Source: Dama dama (lineage: Eukaryota > Chordata > Mammalia > Artiodactyla > Cervidae). Taken from it: 64,000 nucleotides of DNA. The stretch's first letter is position 1; every line of letters starts with the position of its first letter. Positions 52,901 through 64,000 of the stretch are shown here, piece after piece. The notes beneath the pieces were generated by a model. It worked only from the letters and a program-made list of their open reading frames with translations, did no database searches and was not told the DNA's origin. The stretch lies in NCBI RefSeq assembly GCF_033118175.1, contig NW_026870888.1:2666001-2730000 (forward strand), given 5' to 3'. A program made the position numbers and the translations under genes.

Positions 52901-55900
52901 ATGCTCATCTCATTTTTGTTCACCTTTGAAGCTCTTTATATTTTTCACACCTTTTGAAGCTCTTCATATTTTTCACACGTTTTCAGGCTCTTCATGTTTT
53001 TCAATACCGTTTCATGCTGCTTCTATTTCTCAGACCGTTTATTGCTCCTCATATTTTTCACACCTTTTGAAGCTTTTCATATTTTTCACAGCTTTTGAAG
53101 CTCTTCATATTTTTCACACGTTTTCAGGCTCTTTATGTTTTTCAAAACCGTTTCTTGCTGCTTCTATTTTTCAGACCGTTTCATGCTCCTCATATTTTTC
53201 ACACCTTTTGAAGCTCTTCATATTTTTCACACCCTTTTAAGATCTTCATGTTTTTGAACACAGCTTCATGCTCCTCCTATTTTTCAGACCGTTTCATGTT
53301 CCTCATATTTTTGACACCTTTTGAAGCTCTTCATATTTTTCACACCTTTTCAGGCTCTTCATGTTCTTCAACACCGCTTCATGCTCCTCCTATTTTTCAG
53401 ACCGTTTCATGCTCCTCATATTTTTGACACTTTTTGAAGCTTTTCATATTTTTCATATCTTTTCAGGCTCTTCACCTTTTTCAACACCGTTTCATGATCC
53501 TCCTATTTTTCAGACCGTTTCATGCTCATCTCATTTTTGACACCTTTTGAAGCTTTTCATATTTTTCACACATTTTCAGGCTCTTCATATTTTTCCACAC
53601 CACTTCATGCTTCTCCTATTTTTCAGCCCGTTTCATGCTCCTCATGTATTTCACACCTTTTGAAGCTCTTCATATTTTTCACACCTTTTCAGGCTCTTCA
53701 TGTTTTTGATCACCGTTTCATGCTCCTCCTATTTTTCAGACCGTTTCATGCTCCTCATATTTTTGAAACCTTTTGAAGCTCTTCATATTTTTCACACCTT
53801 TTCAGGCTCTTCATGTTTTTCACCACCACTTCATGCTCCTCCTATTTTTCAGACCGTTTCATGCTCATCTCATTTTTGTCACCTTTGAAGCTCTTTATAT
53901 TTTTCACACCTTTTGAAGCTCTTCATATTTTTCACACGTTTTCAGGCTCTTCATGTGTTTCAACACCTTTTCATGCTCTTTCTATTTTTCAGACCATTTC
54001 ATGCTCCTCATATTTTTCACACCTTTTGAAGCTCTTCATATTTTTCACACCTTTTCAGGCTCTTCATGTTTTTGAACACAGCTTCATGCTCCACCTATTT
54101 ATCAGACCGTTTCATGCTCCTCATATTTTTGACACCTTTTGCAGCTCTTTATATTTTTCACACTATTTCAGGCTCTTCATGATTTTCAACACCGTTTCAT
54201 GTTATTCCTATTTTTCAGACCGTTTCATGCTCCTCATGTATTTCACACCTTTTGAAGCTCTTCATATTTTTCACACCTTTTCAGGCTCTTCATTTTTTTC
54301 AACACCGCTTCATGCTCCGCGTATTTCTCAGACCGTTTCATGTTCCTCATATTTTTGACATCTTTTGAAGCTCTTCATATTTTTCACACCTTTTCATCCT
54401 CTTCATGTTTTTGAACAGTGCTTCATGCTCCTCATATTTTTCAGACAGTTTCATGCTCATTTCATTTTTGACACCTTTTGAAGCTCTTCATATTTTTGAC
54501 ACCTTTTGTAGCTCTTCATATTTTTCACATTTTTGAAGCTCTTCATATTTTTCACACGTTTTCAGACTCTTCATGAATTTCAACACCGCTTCATGCTCCT
54601 GCTATTTTTCCGACCATTTCATACTCCTCATATTTTTGACACCTTATGAAGCTCTTCATATTTTTCACACCTTTTCAGGCTGTGCATGTTTTTGAACATC
54701 GCTTGTGCTCATCCTATTTTTCAGACCGTTTCATGCTCCTCATATTTTTGACACCTTTTGAAGCTCTTCATATTTTTTACACCTTTTGAAGTGCTTCATA
54801 ATTTTCATATTTTTGAAGCTCTTCATATGTTTCACACTTTTTCAGGCTCTTCAGGTTTTTCAACACCACTTCAGGCTCCTCCTATTTTTCAGACCCTTTA
54901 ATGCTAATCTAATTTTTGACACTTTTTGAAGCTCTTCATATTTTTCACACCTTTTCAGTCTCTGCATGTTTTTGAACACCGTTTCATGCTCCTCATATAT
55001 TTCACACCTTTTGAAGCTCTTCATATTTTGCACACCTTTTCAGGCTCTTCATGTTTTTGAACACTGCTTCATCCTTCTCCTATTTTTAAGAGGGTTTCAT
55101 CCTCGTCATATTTTTGACATATTTTGAAGCTCTTCATATTTTTCACACCTTTTCAGGCTCTTCTTGTTTTTGAACAACGTTTCATGATCTTAATAATTTT
55201 CAGAACGTTTCATGCTCCTCATGTTTTTGACACCTTTTGAAGCTCTTCATATTTTTCACACCTTTTGAAGCTCTTCATATTTTTCACACGTTTTCAGGCT
55301 CTTCATGTTTTTCAACACCGCTTCATGCTCCTCCTATTTTTCAGACCGTTCCTTGCTACTCATATTTTTGACACCTTTTGAAGCTGTTCATATTTTTCAC
55401 ACCTTTTCAGGCTCTTCATGTTTTTCAACAACGCTTAATGCTCCTCCAATTTTTCAGACCGTTTCTTGCATCTCATATATTTCACACCTTTTGAAGCTCT
55501 TCATATTTTTCACACATTTTCAGGCTTTTCATGTTTTTGAACACCATTTCATGCTCCTCCTATTTTTCAGACCGTTTCATGCTCCTCATATTTTTGACAC
55601 CTTTTGAAGCTTTCATATTTTTCACACGTTTTCAAGCTCTTCATGTTTTTCAACACCACTTCATGCTCCTCCTTTTTTGCAGACCGTTTCATGCTACTCA
55701 TATATTTGACACCTTTTGAAGCTCTTCATATTTTTCAAACCTTTTTCAGCTCTTCATGATTTTTAAAACCGCTTCATGCTCCTCCTATTTTTCACACCGT
55801 TTCATGCTCATCTCATTTTTGACACCCTTTGAAGCTCTTCATATTTTTCACACCTTTTGAAGCTCTTCTTATTTTTCACATTTTTGAAGCTCTTCACATT

Positions 55901-57155
55901 TTTCCCACGTTTTCAGCCTCTTCATGTTTTTCAACACCACTTCTTGCTCCTGCTATTTTTCAGACAATTTCATGCTCCTCATATTTTTCACACCTTTTCA
56001 GGCTCTTCATGTTTTTGAACACAGCTTCATGCTCCTCCCATTTTTCAGACCGTTTCATGCTCCTCATATTATTGACACCTTTTGAATCTCTTCATATTTT
56101 TCACACCTTTTCAGGCTCTTCATGTTTTTCAACACCGCCTTATGCTCCTCCTTTTTTTCAGACTGTTTCATGCTCCTCATGTAATTCACACCTTTTGAAG
56201 CTCTTCATATTTTTCACACGTTTTCAGGCTCTTCATGTTTTTTGAACACCGCTTCATGCTCCTCCTATTTTTCAGACAGTTTCATGCTACTCATATTTTT
56301 GACACCTTTTCAAGCTTTTCATATTTTTCACACCTTTTCAGTCTCTTCATTTTTTTCAAAACTACTTCTTGTTCCTCCTATTTTGCAGACCTTTTCATGC
56401 TCATCTAATTTTTGACACCTTTGGAAGCTCTTCATATGTTTCACATTTTTTGAAGCTCTTCATATTTTTCACACGTTTTCAGGCTCTTCATGTTTTTGAA
56501 CACCGCTTCATGCTCCTCCTATTTTTCAGACCGTTGCATGCTCCTCATATTTTTGACTCGTTTTGAAGCTCTTTATATTTTTCACACCTTTTCAGGTTCT
56601 TCATTTTTTTGAACAACGTTTCATGCTCCTCATATTTTTCAGACGATTTCATGCTCCTCATATTTTTGACACCTTTTGAAGCTCTTCATATTTTTCACAC
56701 CTTTTCAGGCTCTTCATGTTTCTGAACACCACTTCATGCTCCACCTATTTTTCAGACCCTTTCAAGCTCCTCATATTTTTGACACCTTTTGAAGCTCTTC
56801 ATATATTTCACACCTTTTCAGGGTCTTCATGTTTTCCAACACCGTTTCAAGACACTCCTATTTTTCAGACCGTTTCATGCTCCTCATATTTTTGACACCT
56901 TTTGAAACTCTTCATATATTTCACACCTTTTCAAACTCTTCATGTTTTTGAACACCGCTTCATGCTCCTCCTATTTTTCAGACCGTTTCATGCTCATCTC
57001 ATTTTTGACAACTTTTGAAGCTCTTCATATTTTACCACATTTTTGAAGCTCTTCGTATTTTTCACACCATTCCAGGCTCTTCTTGTTTTTCAACACCCCT
57101 TCTTGCTCCTCCTATTTTTCAGACCGTTTCATGCTCCTCATATTTTTGACACCTT
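49946..57155 (+). repeat. Irregular satellite with short local duplications
   Basis: Mostly non-periodic tetramers. Local pairs are seen: 50,985-51,240 and 52,021-52,276 (offset 1,036; CCTATGTTTAGAACG with GAACACCGCTTCATGATCC), a further partial relative at 52,610-52,730, and 52,910-52,990 against 53,870-53,950 (TCACCTTTGAAGCTCTTTAT). The GTGTCATGC family near 51,375 and 51,490 is related to 6,270 and 29,360. Confidence 0.8.
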
Positions 57156-59100
57156 TTGAAGCTCTTAATATTTTTCACACCTTATCAGGCTCTTCATGTT
57201 TTTGAACACCGCTTCATGCTCCTCCTGTTTTTCAGACCGTTTCATGCTCCTCCTATTTTTGACACTTTTAGAAGCTCTTCATATTTTTCTCACGTTTTCA
57301 GGCTCTTCATGTTTTTGAACACCACTTCATGGTCCTCCTATTTTTCAGACCGTTTCATTCTCCTCATGTATTTCACACCTTTTAAAGCTCTTCATAATTT
57401 TCACACCTTTTTAGGCTCTTCATGTTTTGAACTCCGTTTCATGCTCCTCCTATTTTTCAGACCGTTTCATGCTCCTCAAATTTTTGACACATTTTGAAGC
57501 TCTTCATATTTTTCACACCTTTTCAGGGTCTCCATGTTTATGAACACCGCTCCATGCTCCTCCTATTTTTCAGACCGTTATATGCTCCTCATAATTTGAC
57601 ACCCTTTGAAGCTCTTCATATTTTTCACACATTTTCAAGCTGTTCATGTTTTTCCACAACGCTTCATGCTGCTCCAATATTTCAGACCGTTTCATGCTCC
57701 TCATATATTTCATACCTTTTGAAGCTCTTCATATTTTTCACAGCTTTTCAGGCTCTTCATGTTTTTCAACACCACTTCATGCTCCTGCTTTTTTGCAGAC
57801 CGTTTCATGCTCCTCATAAGTTTGACACCTTTTGAAGCTCTTCATATTTCTCACACCTTTTCAGGCTCTTCATGATTTTCAACACCGCTTCATGATCCTC
57901 CTATTTTTCAGACCGTTACATGCTCCTCATAATTTGACACCCTTTGAAGCTCTTCATATTTTTCACACATTTTCAAGCTGTTCATGTTTTTCCACAACGC
58001 TTCATGCTGCTCCAATATTTCAGACCGTTTCATGCTCCTCATATATTTCATACCTTTTGAAGCTCTTCATATTTTTCACACCTTATCAGGCTCTTCATGT
58101 TTTTGAACACCGCTTCATGCTCCTCCTGTTTTTCAGACCGTTTCATGCTCCTCCTATTTTTGTCACATTTAGAAGCTCTTCATATTTATCACACCTTTTC
58201 AGGCTTCTCATGTTTTTGATCACCAGTTCATGCTCCTCCTATTTTTCAGAACGTTACATGCTCCTCATATTATTGACACCTTTTGAATCTCTTCATATTT
58301 TTCACACCTTTTCAGGCTCTTCATGTTTTTCAACACCGCCTCATGCTCCTCCTTTATTTCAGACTGTTTCATGCTCCTCATGTAATTCAAACCTTTTGAA
58401 GCTCTTTATATTTTTCACACCTTTTCAGGCTCTTCATGTTTTTCAACACCGCTTCATGCTCCTCCTATTTTCAGACCGTTTCATGCTCCTCATAATTTGA
58501 CACATTTTGAAGCTCTTCATATTTTTCACACCTTTTCAGGCTCCTCATGTTTTTCAACACCGCTTCATGCTCTTCCTATTTTTCAGACCGTTTCATGCTC
58601 ATCTCATTTTTGACACCTTTTGAGCTCTTCATATTTTTCACACCTTTTGAAGCTCTTCATATTTATCACACCTTTTCAGGCTTCTCATGTTTTTGATCAC
58701 CGTTTCATGCTCCTCCTATCTTTCAGACCGTTTCATGCTTCTCATATTTTTGACACCATTTGAAGCTCTTCATATTTATCACAACTTTTCAGGCTTCTCA
58801 TGTTTTTGATCACCGGTTCATGCTCCTCCTATTTTTCAGAACGTTACATGCTCCTCATATTATTGACACCTTTTGAATCTCTTCATATTTTTCACACCTT
58901 TTCAGGCTCTTCATGTTTTTCAACACCGCCTTATGCTCCTCCTTTTTTTCAGACAGTTTCATGCTCCTCATATAATTCACACCTTTTGAAGCTCTTTATA
59001 TTTTTCACACCTTTTCAGGCTCTTCATGTTTTTCAACACCACTTCATGCTCCTCCTATTTTTCAGACCGTTTCATGCTCCTAATATTTCTGTCACGTTTT
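57156..59100 (+). repeat. Cluster of short tandem and overlapping duplications
   Basis: A 338-bp (three-tetramer) duplication is seen at 57,598 and 57,936 (CCACAACGCTTCATGCTGC). A 590-bp offset links 58,201-58,400 with 58,791-58,990 (AGGCTTCTCATG, GATCACC, ATATTATTGACACC), and a 901-bp offset links 57,181 with 58,082 (CTTATCAGGCTC). The ATATTATTGACACC/ACCGCCT type is also present at 56,065-56,190. This gives the longest open frame in the window, 222 codons at 57,832-58,500, which is satellite and not a gene. Confidence 0.85.
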
Positions 59101-62100
59101 GAAACTCTTCATATTTTTGACACCTTTTCAGGCTCTTCATGTTTTTGAACACTGCTTCATGCTCCTCCTATTTTTCAGACCGTTTCATGCTCCTCATATT
59201 TTTCACACCTATTGAAACTCTTCATATTTTTCACACCTTTTCAGACTCTTCATGTTTTTGAACACCACTTCATGCTCCTCCTATTTTTCAGAGAGTTTCA
59301 GGCTCCTCATGTATTTCACACCTTTTGAAGCTCTTCATATTTTTCACACGTTTTCAGGCTCTTCATGTTTTTCCACACCATTTCATGCTTCTCCTATTTT
59401 TCAGACCGTTTCATGCTCCTCATGAATTTCACACCTTTTGAATCTCTTCATATTTTTCAAAGGTTTTCAGGCTGTTCATTTTTTTCAACACCGCTTCTTG
59501 TTCCTCCTATTTTTCTGACCGTTTCATGCTCCTCATATTTTTGACACGTTTTGAAGCTCTTCATATTTTTCACACCTTTTCAGGCTCTTCATGATTTTGA
59601 ACACCGCTTCATGATCCTCCTATTTTACAGACCGTTTCATGCTCTTCATATTTTTGACCCCTTTTGCAGCTCTTCATATTTTTCACACCTTTTCAGGCTC
59701 ATCATATTTTTCAACACCGTTTCATGCTGCTTCTATTTTTCAGGCCGTTTCAGGCTCCTCATATTTTTGACAACTTTTGAATCTCTTCATATTTTTCACA
59801 CTTTTTCAGGCTCTTCATGATTTTGAACACCGTTTCATGCTTCTCCTATTTTTTAGACCATTTCATGCTCCTCATATTTTGACACCTCTTGATGCTCTTC
59901 ATATTTATCACACCTTTTCAGGCTCTTCATGTTTTTGAACACCGATTCATGCTCCTCATATTTTTCAGACCGTTTCAGGCTCCTCATATTTTTGACATCT
60001 TTTGAAGCTCTTCATATTTTTCTCACCTTTTCAGGCTCTTCATGTTTTTGAACACCACCTCATGCTCCTCCTAATTTTCAGACCGTTACATGCTCCTGAT
60101 ATATTTGATATCTTTTGAAGCTCTTCATAATTTTCACAGAGTTTATGCACTTCTTGTTTTCAACACCACATCATGCTCCTTCTTTTTTTCAAACCGTTTC
60201 ATGCTCCTCATATTTTGGATATCATTTGAAGCTCGTCATATTTCTAACAACTTTTCAGGCTCTTCATGTTTTCAACACAGTTTCATGCTCCTCCTATTTT
60301 TCAGACCGTTTCATGCTCCTCATATTTTGACTCCTTTTGAAGCTCTTCATATTTTTCACACATTTTCAGCCTCTTCATGTTTTTCAACACCGCTTCTTGC
60401 TCATCCTCTTTTTCAGACCGTTTCATGCCCCTCATATTTTTGACACCTTTTCAAGCTCTTCACATTTTTCAAACCTTTTCAGGCTCTTCATGTTTTTGAA
60501 CAACGTTTCATGCTCCTCCTATTTTGCAGACAGTTTCATGCCCCTCATATTTTTGACACCTTTTCAAGCTCTTCATATTTTTCACAACTTTTCAGGCTCT
60601 TCATGTTTTTCTACACCGCTTCATGCTCCTCCTATTTTTGACATCTTTTGAAGCTCTTCATATATTTCACACCTTTTCAGGGTTTTCATGTTTTTGAACA
60701 CGGGTTCAGGCTCCTCATATTTTTCAGACCGTTTCATGCTCCTCATATTTTTGACACCTTTTGAAGCTCTTCATATATTTCACACCTTTTCAGGGTTTTC
60801 ATGTTTTTGAACACAGTTTCATGCTCCTCATATTTCTCAGACCGTTTCATGCGCTCATATTTTTGACAACTTTTGAATCTCTTCATATTTTTCACAATTT
60901 TTCAGGCTCCTCATGTTTTTGAACACCGTTTCATGTTCCTCCATTTTTTCAGACCGTTTCATGCTCCTCATATTTTGACACCTTTTGAAGCTCTTCATAT
61001 TTTTCACACCTTTTCAGGCTCTTCATATTTTTCAACAAGGTTTCATGCTCCTCCTATTTTTCAGACAGTTTCATGCTCCTCATATTTTTGACACCTTTTG
61101 AAGCTCTTTATATTTTTCACACCTTTCCATGCTCCTCATGTTTTTCAACACCGTTTCATGCTCCTCCTCTCTTTCAGACCGTTTCAGGCTCCTCATATGT
61201 TTCACACCTTTTTCAGGCTCTTCATGTATTTCAACACCACGTCATGCTCCTCCTATTTTTCAGATCGTTTCATGCTCCTCATATTTTTGACACCTTTTGA
61301 AGCTCTTCATATTTTTCACAGCTTTCCATGCTCTTCATATTTTTGAACAACGATTAATGCTCCTCCTAATTTTCAGACCGTTTCTTGCTCCTCATATTTT
61401 TGACACCTTTTGAAGCTATTCATATTTTTCACACCTTTTCAGGCTCTTCATATTTTTCAACACAACTTCATGCTACTCCTTTATTTGAGACCGTTTCATG
61501 CTCCTCATATTTTTGACACCTTTTGAAGCTCTCCATAGATTTCACACCTTTTCAGGCTCTTCATGTTTTTCTACACCGCTTCTTGCTCCTCCTATTTTTC
61601 AGAGCTTTTCATGCTCCTCATATTTTTGTCACCTTTTGAAGCTCTTCATATTTTTCACACCTTTTCAGGCTTTTCATGTTTTTCAACACCGCTTTATGCT
61701 TCTACTATATTTCAGACCTTTTCATGCTCCTCATATGTTTCACACCTTTTTAAGCTCTTCATGTTTTTTAACACCTTTTCACGCTCCTCCTATATTTCAG
61801 ACCATTTCATGCTCCTCATATTTTTGACACCTTTTGAAGCTCTTCATATTTTTCACATTTTTTCAGGGTCTTCATGTTTTTCTACACCACTTCGTGCTCC
61901 TCCTATTTTTCAGACCGTTTCATTCCCCTCATATATTTCACAACATTTTCAGGCTTTTCATGTTTCTCAACACCACTTCATGCTCCTCCTATTTTTCAGA
62001 CCGTTTCATGCTCCTCATATTTTTGACACCTTTTGAAGTTCTTCATATTTTTCACACCCTTTCAGGCTTTTCATGTTTTTCAACACTGCTTCATTCTCCT

Positions 62101-63744
62101 CCTTTATTTCAGACTGTTTCATGCTCCTCTTCTTTTTGACACCTTTTGAAGCTCTTTATATTTTTCACAGCTTTTCAGGCTTTTCATGTTTTTCTACACC
62201 GCTTCATTCTCTTCCTATTTTTCAGATATTTTCATGCTCCTCATATTTTTGACATCCTTTGAACCTCTTCATATTTTTCACACATTTTCAGGCTTTTCAT
62301 GTTTGTCAACACCGTCTCATGAGCCTCCTATTTTTCAGACCGTTTCATGCTCCTCATATGTTTCACACCTTTTTCAGGCTCTTCATGTTTTTCAACACCA
62401 CTTCATGCTCCTCCTATTTTTCAGACCGTTTCATGCTCATCATATTTTTGACACAGTTTGAAGCTCTTCCTACTTTTCACACCTTTTGAGGCTCTTCATG
62501 TTTTTGAAAACAGTTTCTTGCTCCTCATATTTTTCAGACCGTTTCATGGTCCTCATATTTTTGACACCTTTTGAAGCTCTTCATATTTTTCACACTTTTT
62601 CAGGGTCTTCATGTATTTCTATACCACTTCATGCTCCTCCTATTTTTCAGACCGTTTCATTTTCCTCATAAGTTTCACAACTTTTTCAGGCTCTTCATGT
62701 TTCTCAACACCACTTCATGCTCCTCCTATTTTTCAGACCGTTTCATGCTCCTCATATTTTTGACACTTTTTGAAGCTCTTCATATTTTTCACACCTTTCC
62801 GGGCTCTTCATGTTTTTGAACACCGTTTCATGATCCTCCTATTTTTCAGACCGTTTCATGCTCCTCATATGTTTCACACCTTTTGAAGCTCTTCATGTTT
62901 TTGAACACCGATTCATGCTCCTCCTATTTTTCAGACCGTTTCATTCTCCTCCTATTTTTCAGACCGTTTCATGCTCCTCATATATTTGACACCTTTTGAA
63001 GTTCTTCATATTTTTCACACCTTTTCAGGCTCTTCACTTTTTTCAACACTACTTCATGCTCCTCCTATTTTTCAGGCCGTTTCATGCTCCTTATATTGTT
63101 GACACCTTTTGAAGTTCTTCATATTTTTCACACCTTACAGGCTCTTCATGGTTTTCAACACCACTGCATGCTCCTCCTATTTTTCAGACCGTTTCATGCT
63201 CCTCATATATTTGACACCTTTTGAAGCTCTTCAGATTTTTCACACCTTTTCAGGCTCTTCATGTTTTTCAACACCGCTTCATGCTCCTCCTTTTTTTCAG
63301 ACCCTTTCATGCTCCTCATCTTTTTGACAGATTTTGAAGCTCTTCATATATTTCACACCTTTTCAGGCTCTTCATATTTTTCAACACCATTTCATGCTCC
63401 TCCTTTTTTTCAGACCGTTTTATGCTCCTCATATATTTGACACCTTTTGAAGCTCTTCATAATTTCCATACATTTTCAGGCTCTTCATGTTTTTCTACAC
63501 CGCTTCATGCTCCCCCTATATTTCAGACCGTTCATGCCTCTCATATTTTTGAAACCTTTTGAAGCTCATCATACTTTTCACACCTTTTCAGGCTCGTCAT
63601 GTTTTTCAACACCATTTCATGCTCCTCCTTTTTTTCAAACCGTTTTATGCTCCTCATATATTTGACACCTTTTGAAGCTCTTCATAATTTCCACACCTTT
63701 TTCAGGCTCTTCATGTTTTTGAACACCGTTTCATGCTCCTCTTA
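59101..63744 (+). repeat. Irregular satellite up to the L1 junction
   Basis: Continuous tetramers without a traced HOR. Features include two adjacent copies of a GGGTTTTCATG unit at about 60,679 and 60,792 (113 bp apart), repeated TTTTTCTACACC-type B subunits (61,566, 61,880, 62,190), and an A/B hybrid followed by two C subunits at 62,885-62,969. The last complete motif before the insertion is CATGCTCCTCTTATTTTT. Confidence 0.85.
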
Positions 63745-63792
63745 TTTTTTTTTTATTGTTATTTTTTTTATTTTTTTTTTTATTTTTTTTTT
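63745..63792 (-). repeat. L1 poly(A) tail, seen as an interrupted T-tract
   Basis: A 48-bp run of T broken by single A or G bases joins the satellite directly to the L1 3' UTR. Read on the minus strand it is an A-rich tail that begins straight after the 3' UTR end (CCCACTGG). Its first five T (63,745-63,749) are also what a satellite C subunit would have here, so the true junction cannot be placed to the base. A normal CAGACC continuation is absent because the insertion follows. Confidence 0.9.
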
Positions 63793-64000
63793 CCAGTGGG
63801 TTTTGTCATACTTTGATATGAATCAGCCATGGATTTACATGTATTCCCAGTCCCGATTCCCCCTCCCACCTCCCTCTCCACCCGATTCCTCTGGGTCTTC
63901 CCAGTGCACCAAGCCGGAGCACTTGTCTCGTGCATCCTACCTGGGCTGGTGATCTGTTTCACCATAGATAGCATACATGCTGTTCTTTTGAAATATCCCA
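63793..64000 (-). mobile_element. LINE-1 retrotransposon 3' UTR, ruminant type, partial
   Basis: The sequence CAGTGGGTTTTGTCATAC, AATCAGCCATGGATTTAC, then CTCCCACCTCCCTCTCC and CTGGGCTGGTGATCTG is, from memory of the family, the antisense of the 3' end of ruminant L1. About 208 bp are visible; the 5' part lies beyond the window, so whether the copy is full length or truncated is unknown. The extra 3' terminal stretch that many such L1 copies carry before the tail is absent: the tail follows CCCACTGG directly. A 64-codon minus-strand frame (63,780-63,974) lies in this 3' UTR and the tail and is not a gene. Confidence 0.85.

Larger units (their letters stand above)
1..63744 (+). repeat. Satellite DNA array, 28-bp subunit / 113-bp tetramer
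   Basis: The whole stretch is one tandem satellite in one orientation. Every ~28 bp a variant of a pyrimidine-rich core recurs (GCTCTTCATATTTTTCA, or GCTCCTCCTATTTTTCAG), followed by an ACACC or AGACC-type link and CTTTT or GTTTC. Four subunit types in fixed order (A, B, C, D) give a 113-bp unit, so the array holds roughly 560 tetramers or 2,250 subunits (length divided by unit, not counted one by one). The plus strand of the tetramer is about 73% pyrimidine and 39% G+C. I saw no inversion and no foreign insertion before 63,745. Nothing resembles a coding gene. I cannot name the family; a mammalian satellite is the firm call, and its chromosomal place is unknown. Confidence 0.97.

Noticed and set aside
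57832..58500. 222-codon plus-strand open frame, and about 170 shorter ones
   Set aside because: They are translations of the satellite in shifting frames. The peptide repeats only because the DNA repeats, there is no conserved domain, and indels between copies are not multiples of three.
1..63744. CRISPR-like array with ~28-bp repeats
   Set aside because: The 28-bp units are contiguous diverged copies of each other with no unique spacers, and the L1 shows the DNA is mammalian.
1..63744. CENP-B box (TTCG, four bases, A, two bases, CGGG)
   Set aside because: The CGGG sites I noticed (about 7,554 and 60,699) lack the TTCG half at the right distance. A full motif scan would settle it.
1..63744. 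Heat-shock elements like those proposed for other stress-transcribed satellites
   Set aside because: GAA and TTC in GAAGCTCTTC are four bases apart, not the two needed for adjacent HSF half-sites.
1..63744. Zinc-finger-like minisatellite exon, since three 28-bp units are 84 bp
   Set aside because: The period is 113 bp per tetramer, not 84 bp, the frame is not kept, and no Cys2-His2 pattern is visible.
59101..63744. Progressive decay of the satellite toward the L1, marking an array edge
   Set aside because: By eye the tetramers here are no more degraded than in other irregular stretches (49.9-57 kb, 37-40 kb), so I cannot claim a boundary.
63780..63974. Minus-strand 64-codon open frame at the window end
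   Set aside because: It lies in the L1 3' UTR and poly(A) tail; the terminal lysines are the tail. L1 proteins are encoded upstream, outside the window.

Overview
The window is almost entirely one head-to-tail satellite DNA array (1 to about 63,744), followed by the 3' end of a LINE-1 retrotransposon on the minus strand (about 63,745-64,000, running off the window). I see no protein-coding gene, tRNA, rRNA or CRISPR. The L1 3' UTR matches, from memory, the ruminant (bovid/cervid) L1 3' end, so the most likely source is a ruminant chromosome, in a centromeric, pericentromeric, sex-chromosome or other heterochromatic block. I do not recognise the satellite as a named family.

The array is built at three scales. 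The smallest unit is about 28 bp. Four diverged versions (A, B, C, D) form a 113-bp tetramer. A and B share GCTCTTCATRTTTTTCA; C and D share CATGCTCCTCMTATTTTT. Long runs of tetramers, with gains and losses of single 28-bp subunits, were then amplified as higher-order repeats (HORs). By direct comparison of landmarks these are: a 703/842-bp family (1-3,507); 4 x 1,605 bp (7,741-14,160); 3 x 2,727 bp (about 13,687-21,884, starting inside the last 1,605-bp copy); 1,412 bp (24,900-27,635) nested in a 3,415-bp duplication; 2,363/2,476 bp (about 32,265-37,128); 871 bp (40,567-42,308); and about 2.5 x 2,453 bp (41,439-47,690). Between them lie irregular stretches of the same 113-bp unit with only short local duplications, the clearest being an exact 169-bp (six-subunit) tandem duplication near 4,025-4,379. 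Some segments recur far away: 5,261-6,690 reappears at 28,379-29,880, and the 2.5-3.5 kb type at 21,885-22,930.

The plus strand is about 73% pyrimidine and 39% G+C in the tetramer, with two CpGs per tetramer that are often decayed. The many plus-strand open reading frames follow from this base composition and from 113 not being divisible by 3; they are not genes. Two further properties could matter if the array is transcribed or packaged. Subunit C, and the A/B junction, each look like a mammalian 3' splice site on the plus strand. Six subunits also span about 169.5 bp, close to a nucleosome repeat. The L1 sits at a satellite T5 tract, as expected for target-primed insertion, and is the only foreign element seen in 64 kb.
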